Assembly: GCF_003885045.1 (NCBI RefSeq)
Contig: NZ_RHJS01000002.1
Span: 4,767,302 to 4,831,301, forward strand
Length of the DNA: 64,000 nucleotides
From: Schaedlerella arabinosiphila
Lineage (GTDB): Bacteria > Bacillota > Clostridia > Lachnospirales > Lachnospiraceae
Direction: 5' to 3'
The stretch's first letter is position 1. Every line of letters starts with the position of its first letter. A model generated the notes under the pieces. That model saw only the letters and a list, made by a program, of their open reading frames with translations, did not search any database and was not told the origin of the DNA. Of this stretch, positions 8,379-16,505 are shown piece by piece. A program made the position numbers and the translations under genes.

Positions 8379-8447
8379 CTTAGGGCGTTGCCCTAAGAAC
8401 CCACAAGGGACCAATCCCTTGACCCGGTTTCGGGCTTTGCCCGAACC
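8379..8447. other. Three consecutive hairpins in the non-coding end of the IS
   Basis: CTTAGGGC-gtt-GCCCTAAG (8379-8397), CAAGGGA-ccaa-TCCCTTG (8404-8421) and GGTTTCGGGC-ttt-GCCCGAACC (8426-8447) follow one another within 70 bp. The same array is present, inverted, in the second IS copy at about 54375-54445. They may stop readthrough or act in the transposase complex; the role is inferred. Confidence 0.7.
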
Positions 8448-8580
8448 CATCCTCGCCGGAAGGCAGGAAAAGGGCGCAGTGGCCCCTTTTCTGACAGACA
8501 GGATCATCCGTGAGCCTTATGTCAATAGACTTTCGCGGCATATCCTCACCGCCTGACGGCGGCTGCGGTATTCCACGGTT

Positions 8581-10119
8581 CTATTGACAACAGCTCCGCT
8601 CCGGCGCAGAGCCGCCGTTTTTCTGCTGGTTCAGGATGGTCTGCTGGCCAAGGAAGATGAGAAGCTGCCATTTTCCAGGCATGTTGTCAGCGCCCCGCAG
8701 CATTTCTACTTCGTTAAGAACTTTGTAGTTCTTGTGTTTATGCGGACGGAGAAAGTTATAGTATGCGACCCAGAGGGCAAGGTCATAGTTGGCACCGTCG
8801 ATGTGGTCAAAGCCGTTTGTGTGACGGTAAGATGCCTTATAAGTACGGTTGAGCCGTTCAATCATCTGTTTGTAGGGACGGTGTTCTTTGGAAACAGCAT
8901 CGTCGTTGGTAAGTCCAATCACCTGAGTGATTTTGAATGTAAAATCGTTTCCCAGCTTTTTTACAAATTCCATTGCAGCGAGCGGGTAGGCGCTGTAACC
9001 GTCAGCAATGAACTTAAAGTTTTCCGGCAGTTTTGCAAGTCCCCGGAAAGCCATACGCATAGCGAGGATACAGGGGCCGACACCACGGTTATCAGAGATC
9101 TGGTAGCCAATGATGGATCGGGATGCGGCATTCATAATGAGCCAGACATAGGATTTGATCCCACGGATTTTGATATAGGTTTCATCGGCAGTAAAAACAG
9201 GCCCTTTTTCGTAGGGGTATTGGTCAACAAAAGGTTTCACGCAGATAGCTGCGGTCTTGCAGTAATTAGCGATCTGCTGGTGGGAAATGCCGATGTTGTA
9301 CAGGTCTCTGAGAGCCTGGGAGGTTTTCCTAAGGGAGAGGCCAAGGTTGACGTGTAGGGTCAGGCACAAGGACATTACGTGGGCATTATGCTTGGTGAAT
9401 TTCAGGGATGAAGCATTTTTAGGCAGGGTATTGAGATCCATGCTGAAAAAATCCATCGTAAACTCACGGTAGATATAGTGGAGTTTATATTTATTTTTGC
9501 CGTAGTCCTGCCTGAGATCTTCTTTATCTACCTTTTTGAGGTTGTAGAGGTAATAAGGACATTTGGGATTGATGCACTTATGGATGATAAAGTGTTTGCG
9601 CTCCTTCTTTGGGACCAGGGTATTGCCGCAGTGGGGACAGCGTAGTTTTACAGAGGAGAAGCGGCTTTCATCGGGTGAGAACCTTGCGCTGCAGACTTTG
9701 CAGAGAAGCTGTCCTTTGGAACCATTATTTTTATAAAGGAAAGGCTTCGGGGCACCACAGCGGGGGCAGGTACAGCTGTCCGGAATATCGCATTCTGACC
9801 GTCGGCTGACAGGGCGTATTTTCTTACCATAACGCTTTTCAAAGTAAGGGATGAGATCTTGATAAGTCCAGTCCTGCCGGAAGTCAGTGACAAGAGGGAG
9901 ATCGTCAATTTTAAACTTCTGGTACTTTGGAGAATGGGAATCATCAAAAGCCCACTGTTTCAGTGGGATATATCTGCAGATAAAATGAATCAGCCAGCAG
10001 TTTTGTTGGTAAAGAGATTGAATGAGAAAGAGTAAATAGGTAATAATATCCATAAGCAATGATTTTCCTTTCAGTGTTTGTGGGATGGTAATAGTATTGA
10101 CACAAAAAAGGGAGGTCAT
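8581..10119 (-). CDS. DDE transposase with two N-terminal zinc ribbons
   Basis: Protein of up to 512 residues; an ATG at codon 23 (10053) has the better RBS (AAAGGA). Two zinc-ribbon motifs lie at residues ~115-145 (CTCPRCGAPKPF..LCKVC) and ~158-190 (LRCPHC...HKCINPKCPYY). The catalytic DDE residues are readable: D in FTADETYIKIRG, D in FIADGYSAY and E in KQMIERLNRTYK. It moves the surrounding IS. The second copy differs at only two residues (CGAP to CDAP, KFTKH to KFSKH), so both transposed recently. Confidence 0.9.
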   Translation of the reverse strand: MTSLFCVNTITIPQTLKGKSLLMDIITYLLFLIQSLYQQNCWLIHFICRYIPLKQWAFDDSHSPKYQKFKIDDLPLVTDFRQDWTYQDLIPYFEKRYGKKIRPVSRRSECDIPDSCTCPRCGAPKPFLYKNNGSKGQLLCKVCSARFSPDESRFSSVKLRCPHCGNTLVPKKERKHFIIHKCINPKCPYYLYNLKKVDKEDLRQDYGKNKYKLHYIYREFTMDFFSMDLNTLPKNASSLKFTKHNAHVMSLCLTLHVNLGLSLRKTSQALRDLYNIGISHQQIANYCKTAAICVKPFVDQYPYEKGPVFTADETYIKIRGIKSYVWLIMNAASRSIIGYQISDNRGVGPCILAMRMAFRGLAKLPENFKFIADGYSAYPLAAMEFVKKLGNDFTFKITQVIGLTNDDAVSKEHRPYKQMIERLNRTYKASYRHTNGFDHIDGANYDLALWVAYYNFLRPHKHKNYKVLNEVEMLRGADNMPGKWQLLIFLGQQTILNQQKNGGSAPERSCCQ

Positions 10120-10226
10120 TGCTTTTTTCTTTGAAAAAGTGGTGAAACCCTTGAAATAATAAGGTTTGTTAAAAAAAATATGGTAGTTAACTTGACACTA
10201 CCTCGGCGCTTGTGGAGGTAATGAAA

Positions 10227-10490
10227 ATGAGATTAACTTTTCGAACTCAAATAATCGTTACTATGATTTTAGTTATTGTGGGATTTATAAGTTCCTTATG
10301 GTTCAATAAGGATATGAATAAGGATATGTATTACAATCTTGCATGGGTTTTTACGGGTCTTATTTTTTTCATTAACCCGGTGTATCCTAAAAACATAACT
10401 TCTTTAGAACAAGAAAGAGCGAAAAAGGGAATACGAATAGCGGGAATGATTTTAGTCTTTATCGGATTAACAAATGGATTTGGTGTATAA
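10227..10490 (+). CDS. Small membrane protein, function unknown
   Basis: Protein of 87 residues starting MRLTFRTQIIVTMIL; this ATG is 8 bp after GGAGG, whereas earlier starts are too close. Three hydrophobic segments (residues 6-24, 34-52, 68-85) give a small integral membrane protein. The IS copy at 8281-10202 lies immediately upstream, only 8-12 bp before the RBS, and separates the gene from the promoter at 8222-8250, so native transcription is probably lost unless the IS supplies a promoter. Confidence 0.6.
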   Translation: MRLTFRTQIIVTMILVIVGFISSLWFNKDMNKDMYYNLAWVFTGLIFFINPVYPKNITSLEQERAKKGIRIAGMILVFIGLTNGFGV

Positions 10491-10506
10491 ATTCCTGTTT
10501 GAATGA

Positions 10507-10695
10507 GGGATATCTTCAAATAAAAAATATGAATATAGAATTATAACAATCGCAACATCTTTAGCTGTGAGCAGAAAGCAATATGAAAAGATTGCACAAG
10601 AGTTTGAAATGCAATTAAATGAGTTAGGTGCTGATGGTTGGGAGCTGGTTCAACGTATGGATGGCATCAAAAAAACGGCGCCTCCATTCATTTAG
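10507..10695 (+). pseudogene. Remnant of a DUF4177-like small protein
   Basis: The frame reads KKYEYRIITIATSLAVSRKQ ... QLNELGADGWELVQRM, which has the DUF4177 pattern (YEY+I.TI ... LN.LGA.GWELV). No start codon with RBS is available, because the frame is closed by a TGA at 10504 and begins without ATG. The tail runs into a terminator. Probably a relic or a gene that lost its start. Confidence 0.5.
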
Positions 10696-10707
10696 GAAGC
10701 ACCGTTT
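10673..10707 (-). terminator. Terminator of the DUF4180/TetR operon
   Basis: Arms AAACGGCGCCTCC / GGAAGCACCGTTT pair with few mismatches, and on the minus strand the stem is followed by a run of T. It closes the leftward operon 11896-10874. Confidence 0.6.
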
Positions 10708-10792
10708 CCATGATACGTTCTATATTCACTATCTATTTTCCTTTCCGAAAGGAACCAGCACAGCATATTCGACCAAAGCCCCCCGCAGCAAA

Positions 10793-10888
10793 CTGACAAA
10801 GCGTCATTTTTACAGCGATACAAGCTGACAAGACATCAATTTTACAGCGCTGCACGCTGACAAAACGTCATTTTTACAGCGCTGTAAG
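10793..10888. repeat. Tandem repeat, three units of 32 bp
   Basis: Units start with ctgacaa(a/g)(a/g)c and share gtcatttttacagcg; they lie at 10793-10824, 10825-10856 and 10857-10888. The rightmost unit contains the last codons and stop codon of the DUF4180-type gene (…LTAL, stop), so the array looks like duplications of the gene's 3' end. Confidence 0.85.
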
Positions 10889-11239
10889 CTTCTCAACCGC
10901 AAGCTCCGCACTCGGCTGAAAATAAAAATCCCGTCCCATATTGCTCTCATACATAAAATCTTTCAGCGGTTTGCTCGTATACTTTGAAAAATCTCCATAG
11001 ACTGCAAATCTCACACCATAATTGATAAATTTCTGCAGGATTTCCCCGGCCAGGCAGGTGCTCAAAATAAAGAAATCCTCTGTAACCGCCTCTTTATTGA
11101 CTGCAATATTCCCGCACCCTGTCTCATAATTTACAGTCATGATCAGGTCTAGTGCGGACTGAACGTCCGTGATCAAAAGCTCCTCGCTGCGGATCACCGC
11201 AACGGATCTGTTGTTTTTCGTAATCATCTCTGTTTTCAT
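10874..11239 (-). CDS. DUF4180 domain protein
   Basis: Protein of 121 residues covering the full DUF4180 pattern as I recall it: ITDVQSALDLIMTVNYETGC, NKEAVTEDFF, LAGEILQKFINYGVRFAVYGD, and KDFMYESN. Function of the family is not known. The start follows AAGGAGG. It is 78 bp downstream of a TetR-type regulator on the same strand, and the two probably form an operon. Its last codons lie in a 3 x 32-bp tandem repeat. Confidence 0.8.
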   Translation of the reverse strand: MKTEMITKNNRSVAVIRSEELLITDVQSALDLIMTVNYETGCGNIAVNKEAVTEDFFILSTCLAGEILQKFINYGVRFAVYGDFSKYTSKPLKDFMYESNMGRDFYFQPSAELAVEKLTAL

Positions 11240-11317
11240 CTCTTACCTCCTTGCTGAAATCATATACCGGCCTTCCTCCTAACCTGGCTAAATCAGAAAA
11301 GCACGATTCGTAAGTGT

Positions 11318-11896
11318 CTAATCAAATAAACTGCCGACCAGGTGATCGACCATAAAATCAAACGTCTCCTCATGGCTGTACGGCAGAATCTCCTTATTCC
11401 TGATATTCATAATCAAAGAATAAATCACCGAAGCCGCCATATCCGCATCCACCCTACATTTCAAATACGGATTGTCCGAAAAAAGCCGCCTGCTCCTGTC
11501 GGCAGACTCCGTCAGTTTTCCGGCCTGTTCTTCCGAAAGCTTGTTCATCAGGATCGTAAAATCCTCACTGTCCGCTTCGTATAAAAAATTGTGCTTGTCA
11601 TACTCCCGGTAAATGAACTTCAGCGCTTCTGCTGCGCCGAATCTGTCCCTGCGCTCCTCGATCATCCGCGACGCCGTATCGCAGATCCGCCCCTGCACCG
11701 AACAAATGACCTCACAGAACAGAGCTTCCTTCGATTCATAAAAAATATAAAATGCGCCCTTTGAAATACCCGCCTTTTTGCAGAGCTCATCCACACTCGT
11801 CTTTTTATAACCATACCGGGCCCAGCTCTGCCGGCAAAGCTCCATTAAATGATTCCTGATATGTTCTTTTTCCTGCTCCGAAAAACTTCTTGCCAT
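11318..11896 (-). CDS. TetR/AcrR-family transcriptional regulator
   Basis: Protein of 192 residues. Residues 1-60 carry the TetR helix-turn-helix (RYGYKKTSVDELCKKAGISK, then GAFYIFYESKEALF). The rest is an alpha-helical ligand/dimer domain without special features. The ATG follows AGAGGAG. It heads a leftward operon with the DUF4180-type gene and probably controls it and itself. Confidence 0.88.
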   Translation of the reverse strand: MARSFSEQEKEHIRNHLMELCRQSWARYGYKKTSVDELCKKAGISKGAFYIFYESKEALFCEVICSVQGRICDTASRMIEERRDRFGAAEALKFIYREYDKHNFLYEADSEDFTILMNKLSEEQAGKLTESADRSRRLFSDNPYLKCRVDADMAASVIYSLIMNIRNKEILPYSHEETFDFMVDHLVGSLFD

Positions 11897-12180
11897 GGCT
11901 TTACTCCTCTTTTATGACTCAAAACTCTATTTCAGTCATAGATATAATATCACTGGACCTCAAAGATGTCAAGCAAGAACTGTATAAAACTTATTATTAA
12001 ATCTTTTTTTGCAATTCACAGTCGTTGCTGTTCATACGGCAATGTCTTTTCACTCACATGCGCAAAAGCGGCCGGCAAATCTGACTGCCGGCTGCTCTGT
12101 ATTCTATTTCAATTTACGATAAGCAGGTGTCACCGCCGCAAAAGAGCGGCGCTGACACTATGTAATTGATACAGCTAACT
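11897..12180. other. Spacer with repeat debris and a stem-loop
   Basis: Contains a degenerate hairpin-family sequence (cgttgctgttcatacgg, about 12023), an inverted pair ccggc/gccgg around 12070, and a stem-loop at 12127-12158 with arms GTGTCA-CCGCCGC / GCGGCGC-TGACAC lacking a T-run. No gene seen. Confidence 0.4.
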
Positions 12181-12468
12181 TTATCTTCCTTGCTTCAGCT
12201 TTTCTAATATGCCTGTTACATCCGGCTGCGTTGAAGTAAATTTTACACCACGTTTGAGCATACCCAATACCTTCTTTGCTTTCTGTTCAATCTTTTTAGC
12301 TGTATGCTCACTTGTCAGCATCAGATGATTTCCAGCTATCGTATATTCACGTTCTATATACTCATCTGTTATCGGCAACATATCCTGTATCAAAAATGCA
12401 CTCTCTCTGCTGTTATCTAATTTCGCAATATGGAGAATGTCACAAGGTTTCCCGTTTTCTTCATTCGC
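12181..12468 (-). pseudogene. C-terminal remnant of a type III TA toxin (ToxN/TenpN-like)
   Basis: An open stretch of 95 codons reads ANEENGKPCDILHIAKLDNS, then FLIQDMLPITDEYIEREYTI, LTSEHTAKKIEQKAKKVLGM and a C-terminal GILEKLKQGR. Its layout parallels the C-terminal part of the intact toxin at 49627-50136 (NYMVPVPDECLKKL..., ADKIQKKAEKIYKM). It has no start codon in frame; the N-terminal part is missing. What identifies it is the context: immediately upstream come a terminator hairpin, two 45-nt covarying repeats and a promoter, exactly the order of a type III toxin-antitoxin locus. The small in-frame ATG at 12405 could give a 74-residue product but has no convincing RBS. Confidence 0.55.
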
Positions 12469-12481
12469 TTAACCTCATTAT

Positions 12482-12513
12482 GAAAAAAGTCCTCCGCTTT
12501 GAAGCGAAGGACT
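12482..12513 (-). terminator. Terminator between antitoxin RNA repeats and toxin remnant
   Basis: On the minus strand the arms AGTCCTTCGC / GCGGAGGACT are followed by TTTTTT. In type III TA loci a leaky terminator at this place sets the ratio of RNA antitoxin to toxin mRNA. Confidence 0.7.
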
Positions 12514-12521
12514 ATGCTTTC

Positions 12522-12611
12522 GATCCAACCACTTATATACCGCATATTGGTCAGCGGTAAACTTTCAACCCGACCATTTATATACCACATATCGGTCAGT
12601 GGTAAACTTTC
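12522..12611 (-). ncRNA. Type III antitoxin RNA repeats (two 45-nt units), degenerate locus
   Basis: Two direct repeats of exactly 45 nt (12522-12566, 12567-12611). Each contains a small hairpin whose stem bases change together: ACCGC/GCGGT in one and ACCAC/GTGGT in the other, around a conserved TGACC.ATAT core. This is compensatory change as expected for a structured RNA. A promoter lies directly upstream and a terminator directly downstream on the same strand. Confidence 0.65.
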
Positions 12612-12622
12612 CGTGTGTTTTT

Positions 12623-12651
12623 ATTCTAACAAGCACAGAGTGGAAAGTCAA
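12623..12651 (-). promoter_or_regulatory. Promoter of the degenerate type III antitoxin RNA
   Basis: On the minus strand TTGACT (12651-12646), a 17-bp spacer and TAGAAT (12628-12623), about 12 bp before the first repeat. Confidence 0.7.
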
Positions 12652-12737
12652 TAGAACTCTCCATTAAAATTTATGTAATAATATATAAATATATACATAT
12701 AATATCTGCTGTTTATATTGATGACCTGCAGCTATTA

Positions 12738-12808
12738 CGTTACAGTTCACGGCCCAACCGGCCGCGAACTGTAACGCATCCAGCCCATTGAAAAGTCGCC
12801 TGACGGCG
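12738..12808 (-). repeat. 71-bp perfect inverted repeat, right copy, containing a 37-bp hairpin
   Basis: Reverse complement of 6120-6190 without a mismatch; the hairpin part is 12739-12775. The repeat continues with related debris (ggggctggatgc, and accgtgaacagtaacgc near 12875) up to the end of the ABC ATPase gene. Confidence 0.9.
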
Positions 12809-12889
12809 AGGGGCTGGATGCACGCAACCGATATTTTACTGGCCGGATGCCTTGCAGCAGGGTGCAAGGCACCGTGAACAGTAACGCTA

Positions 12890-13558
12890 TTACACCGCGA
12901 TCTTCCCATCCTCAATCCGCACCACCCGATCCGCCATCTGCGCAATCTCCGGGTTATGAGTGATCATAACAATGGTCTGGCAAAATTCGCTTCCGGTCAT
13001 CTTAAGCAGCCCGATCACATCGTCGCTGGTCTTGGAATCCAGATTCCCGGTAGGCTCATCCGCAAGGATGATGGACGGCTTGGAGGCCAGGGCCCGGGCG
13101 ATGGCCACCCGCTGCTGCTGCCCGCCGGAAAGGTTATTGGGCAGGCTGTCCAGCTTGCTTTCCAGTCCCAGCATTTCCACAATCTGCATGATAAACTTCT
13201 GATCCGGCTCCCGCCCGTCCAGCGAAATCGGAAACACGATATTTTCCCAAACGGTCAGCACAGGGATCAGGTTGTAATTCTGAAAAATAAATCCGATCTG
13301 TTTCCGCCGAAATACCGTCGCCTGCTCGCTGTTCAGCCCGGCCAGCTCCGTATTGCCGATTCGGATGCTGCCCTCCGTGGGCGTATCCAGTCCGCCAAGC
13401 ATATTCAGAAGGGTCGATTTTCCGCTGCCTGAGGTTCCGATAATGGCGGTAAACCTGCCCTGCTCAATCTCCAGGTCAATACCGTCCAAAGCCCGCACCT
13501 GCGTCTCCCCCTCCCCATAATATTTTTTCAGACCCGTTGCTTTTAAAATACATTTCAT
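12890..13558 (-). CDS. ABC transporter ATP-binding protein (MacB/LolD type)
   Basis: Protein of 222 residues starting MKCILKATGLKKYYGEGETQ; this ATG has CAGGAGG at the right distance. Walker A GTSGSGKSTLLN, Q-loop in GFIFQNYNLIP, signature LSGGQQQRVAIARAL, Walker B IILADEPTGNLD and switch His in VMITHNPE are all canonical. It powers the FtsX-type permease encoded just upstream on the same strand (13693-16308). Such modules export or sense peptide antibiotics, or handle lipoproteins; the substrate here is unknown. Confidence 0.9.
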   Translation of the reverse strand: MKCILKATGLKKYYGEGETQVRALDGIDLEIEQGRFTAIIGTSGSGKSTLLNMLGGLDTPTEGSIRIGNTELAGLNSEQATVFRRKQIGFIFQNYNLIPVLTVWENIVFPISLDGREPDQKFIMQIVEMLGLESKLDSLPNNLSGGQQQRVAIARALASKPSIILADEPTGNLDSKTSDDVIGLLKMTGSEFCQTIVMITHNPEIAQMADRVVRIEDGKIAV

Positions 13559-13692
13559 ATTCAATATCCTCCTGTTATCCCAAATCATAATTTCATACGA
13601 TGTCGCAAAACACTGTTTGATGATTTTTAAATGACTGAGGTCAAATATCCATGCACGCATGGCTACTTGGCTCGTTGCTTCGCGGTAATCAA

Positions 13693-16308
13693 TCACTCCG
13701 CCACCCGAAGCTGCTCCACAATACTTTCCTTATAGAAGAACCGAAGCGCCAGAACCGGCACCGCCGTTGACAGAACCAACAGCAGGGCGCTTACGAGCAG
13801 CGCAGGCAGCAGCGTAAAATGAAACGTGAACTGCCACATTTTTCCAAGCATTCCTTTCACCAGCGTCAGATCCAGAATTGCTCCCAGCACGATTCCCAGG
13901 ACGCACGCCCCTCCTGCGTAAAACATGCCTTCGTACACCATCATTTTCGTAAGCTGCCGCTCCGTCATACCGATGCTCTGCATGACAGCAAACTCACGGC
14001 GGCGGGCCAGGATCGTTGTGACCAGCGTATTGATCAGGTTCAGCACGCCGGCAAATCCAAAGATCACACCCACCAGCCCGCCTACGAGCTGGATCACCAT
14101 TCGAAAATTTTCCGCATGTTCACGGGCGGATTGGGAAGAAATGTAATAGACATCGGAATTATTTTTTACATAATCTTCCAAAAACGCGGTCATATGCTCC
14201 TGTTCACCCTCCTCTACATCAAAGGCGTATTTATAAATTACAGGTTCGTCATACAGTTCCTGAAAAATGTCCGTCGGCAAATACAGGAACAGCCCGTCTC
14301 CGCCGACCTTTGTCGGCCCGTTGACAGAAACGCCGATTTCCTGGTCATCCCCGTTCAGAGCGGCCTTCGCCAATACAGGCAGCTCCATCGCCTTCTGTCC
14401 ATCCTTGTAAACTGTAATCATGTCGCCCACCTGGATGAAATCAAAATCCTCCATCAGGGACATATCCGCCCGGTCGGTATTTATCCCTGCCAGAATCCCC
14501 TCCCCGCGCATCATTTTCTCATAGAGGGCGCGGGCGTCAGTCTCCCCCTCCCGCAGATCCATCCGGGCAACCGTACTTTCCTCCATCCCGTAAACGTTGC
14601 AGAGCGGCCGTCCGTCATCCCCCAGTCCAAAGGTGAAGCCCTCTCTGTCACAGCGAAACGGAATCTCTGTTTCTTCATGAATATATTCCTCAGCCGAAAT
14701 ATCCCTGCCAAATTCATAAGTCACATTTGTATCTTCCGCCGTATTTTTATAGACTGGCACGGCATCCTTCACCCCGGGCTGAGCCTCAATTGCCGCCATC
14801 ACCGACGGCTCCACCGCGTTTTCCCGGAACCGGAAGCCTTTCAAAATATTTCCGGTTTCCGCACCGGTCACGGCAAAATCCGTCCGTATCATAAAGTCTA
14901 CCTGTTTTTCCACATCCATGCTGCCGGCCGCCGTCCCGACGCAGTTGAGCAGTGTCACGCAAAGGGTCAGGGATATGACGATAAATGCGCTGCGGCGTTT
15001 ATTTCTCCCCAGATTAAACCATGCAAGATGTGAAAGATCCGCGCCGGGCATGGACTGTTTCCGGGCCGCTGCTTTTTTTCCGCGCTTTTTGGAGCCGTTT
15101 CCCACATTGTTTTCCACATACCGAAATGCCTCCACCGGAGGAATATTGGCCGCGATCCGAACCGGTTTGCGGGTGCTCAAAATCACTGTCAACGCCGTAA
15201 ATAATGCAGCCCCCAGGAAAATGAACGGCGAAGGGGATACTTCTATGGCAACATTGCTGTACTCAATAGACATAAGCCCCATAATCATCGGCAGCGCCGA
15301 TTTTCCCACAAAGAAACCGATCACCTCCCCCAGCGGGATTCCCGTGCAGGACAGCCAAAATGCCTGCCGGTTGATCAGTCCCTTTACCTGCTTCCTGCTC
15401 ATCCCGATGGTGCGGTAAAGCCCGTAGCGGCGGATTTCCTTCATCACCGCAATGTCAAATACATTGTAGATCAGAAGATAGCCGCAGAATGTAAACAGAA
15501 CGACGAGCACGGCTGCCATGGCAATGAGTTCCATATCCGGAATCGGATTGGTCACGGTATTGACCACCGCCGGAAGGGAATTGTCCGCATTGATATCATA
15601 CGGGTCTCCGCCCATCTGGACGGCAAACTGTTCCATCTTATCCTGCAGCCCAACCGCGCTGTCTGCGGTAAAATCTGAAAAATACGTTCCTGCCAGTTCT
15701 CTGTCCTGGTCATAGGTGAATCGGAAAATCTCCGGATGGGCGTCCCGAAATGCCGTTCCCGCCCACATCGTGCTCATCTGGTCGCCTATGGCTTCATACC
15801 ATCCGGATACCACCATTGTGAGATGGTATACCTCTCCCCGGACTGTAAAATCAATCTCCACCTCCGCGCCCGTCTCCGGCTCTGCGCCCAAATCCATCAG
15901 CGCCAGATCCGAAGCCACGATCTCGTTTTCCGCTTCCGGCGCCCGGCCGTGGGTGGGGCTGCTGAATGTCAGATCCGCCTGAACCTGATCCCGCACCTCA
16001 AATTCCACATTGTGGCGTTTTGTATTTGACAAAAAGGTGATCGGCATCCTCAGTCCGGCCGACTCCACAAAATCCGCCTGCTGCAGCATTTCAAACTGCT
16101 CAGCCGTCATATTTCGAAAATCGCCGTCCGACTTGCTGCCCTTCTGCATCTGCATGGTGACGGCCATGGATTCCGATACTCCCATGCCGATCGTCGTGAC
16201 CGATGTAAATAAAACCGCAGTCAAAGCGATGGCCAGCACCGCGATCAGGTTCTGCAGCCTGTTGGCCGCAAAGCTGCGGCGGTTGAGGGTTTTCAACATT
16301 TCTCTCAT
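13693..16308 (-). CDS. FtsX/MacB-type ABC transporter permease
   Basis: Protein of 871 residues with the duplicated FtsX layout: a membrane helix at ~18-40, a large extracytoplasmic domain (about 45-260), three helices around 265-390, then after a basic linker (KKRGKKAAARKQS) a second helix (about 435-455), a second outer domain, and three C-terminal helices (~735-860). The start follows CGGAGG. It pairs with the ATPase at 12890-13558 and probably also with the one at 16506-17174. The nearby two-component genes (20667-22418) are on the same strand and may respond to the same signal. Confidence 0.85.
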   Translation of the reverse strand: MREMLKTLNRRSFAANRLQNLIAVLAIALTAVLFTSVTTIGMGVSESMAVTMQMQKGSKSDGDFRNMTAEQFEMLQQADFVESAGLRMPITFLSNTKRHNVEFEVRDQVQADLTFSSPTHGRAPEAENEIVASDLALMDLGAEPETGAEVEIDFTVRGEVYHLTMVVSGWYEAIGDQMSTMWAGTAFRDAHPEIFRFTYDQDRELAGTYFSDFTADSAVGLQDKMEQFAVQMGGDPYDINADNSLPAVVNTVTNPIPDMELIAMAAVLVVLFTFCGYLLIYNVFDIAVMKEIRRYGLYRTIGMSRKQVKGLINRQAFWLSCTGIPLGEVIGFFVGKSALPMIMGLMSIEYSNVAIEVSPSPFIFLGAALFTALTVILSTRKPVRIAANIPPVEAFRYVENNVGNGSKKRGKKAAARKQSMPGADLSHLAWFNLGRNKRRSAFIVISLTLCVTLLNCVGTAAGSMDVEKQVDFMIRTDFAVTGAETGNILKGFRFRENAVEPSVMAAIEAQPGVKDAVPVYKNTAEDTNVTYEFGRDISAEEYIHEETEIPFRCDREGFTFGLGDDGRPLCNVYGMEESTVARMDLREGETDARALYEKMMRGEGILAGINTDRADMSLMEDFDFIQVGDMITVYKDGQKAMELPVLAKAALNGDDQEIGVSVNGPTKVGGDGLFLYLPTDIFQELYDEPVIYKYAFDVEEGEQEHMTAFLEDYVKNNSDVYYISSQSAREHAENFRMVIQLVGGLVGVIFGFAGVLNLINTLVTTILARRREFAVMQSIGMTERQLTKMMVYEGMFYAGGACVLGIVLGAILDLTLVKGMLGKMWQFTFHFTLLPALLVSALLLVLSTAVPVLALRFFYKESIVEQLRVAE

Positions 16309-16505
16309 GGGTCTTTACCTCCGATGTATGTGATTTCGTAATCGTTCTTACTGACTGATATCATAACATCCCAATGTTACAGTGAAGGTACAGGAAAGGT
16401 ACATTTTTGTAACGTTGCATAAATGATACCCAAGGGCATCCGGCCAATTCCGAGAACAGCAGAAAAAGCGTCCCGCTTTTTACGGAACGCTCCATTTTAT
16501 ATTCG

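Larger units (their letters stand above)
8281..10202 (-). mobile_element. Complete 1922-bp insertion sequence, copy 1
   Basis: Ends are inverted repeats GGTAGTGTCAAGT. An 8-bp target duplication TCGGCGCT lies at 8273-8280 and 10203-10210. One transposase gene is read leftward, with a ~300-bp structured non-coding stretch after it. An identical-length copy, in opposite orientation and split by an IS66 element, occupies 52616-57167. The 8-bp duplication and DDE domain recall the IS6/IS1595 type groups, but the long transposase does not fit standard IS6; I leave the family open. Confidence 0.92.

Noticed and set aside
8584..9357. 257-codon plus-strand frame inside the IS transposase gene (also at 53461-54234)
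   Set aside because: Antisense shadow of the transposase gene; appears in both IS copies only because the element is duplicated.
10793..10888. 32-bp tandem repeats as a further type III antitoxin
   Set aside because: The array overlaps the stop codon of a DUF4180-type gene, has no adjacent promoter or toxin-like gene in the right order, and shows no clear covarying stem.
13819..15033. 404-codon open frame on the plus strand within the FtsX permease gene
   Set aside because: It is the antisense shadow of the permease gene, with low-complexity His/Arg-rich translation and no RBS or family match.
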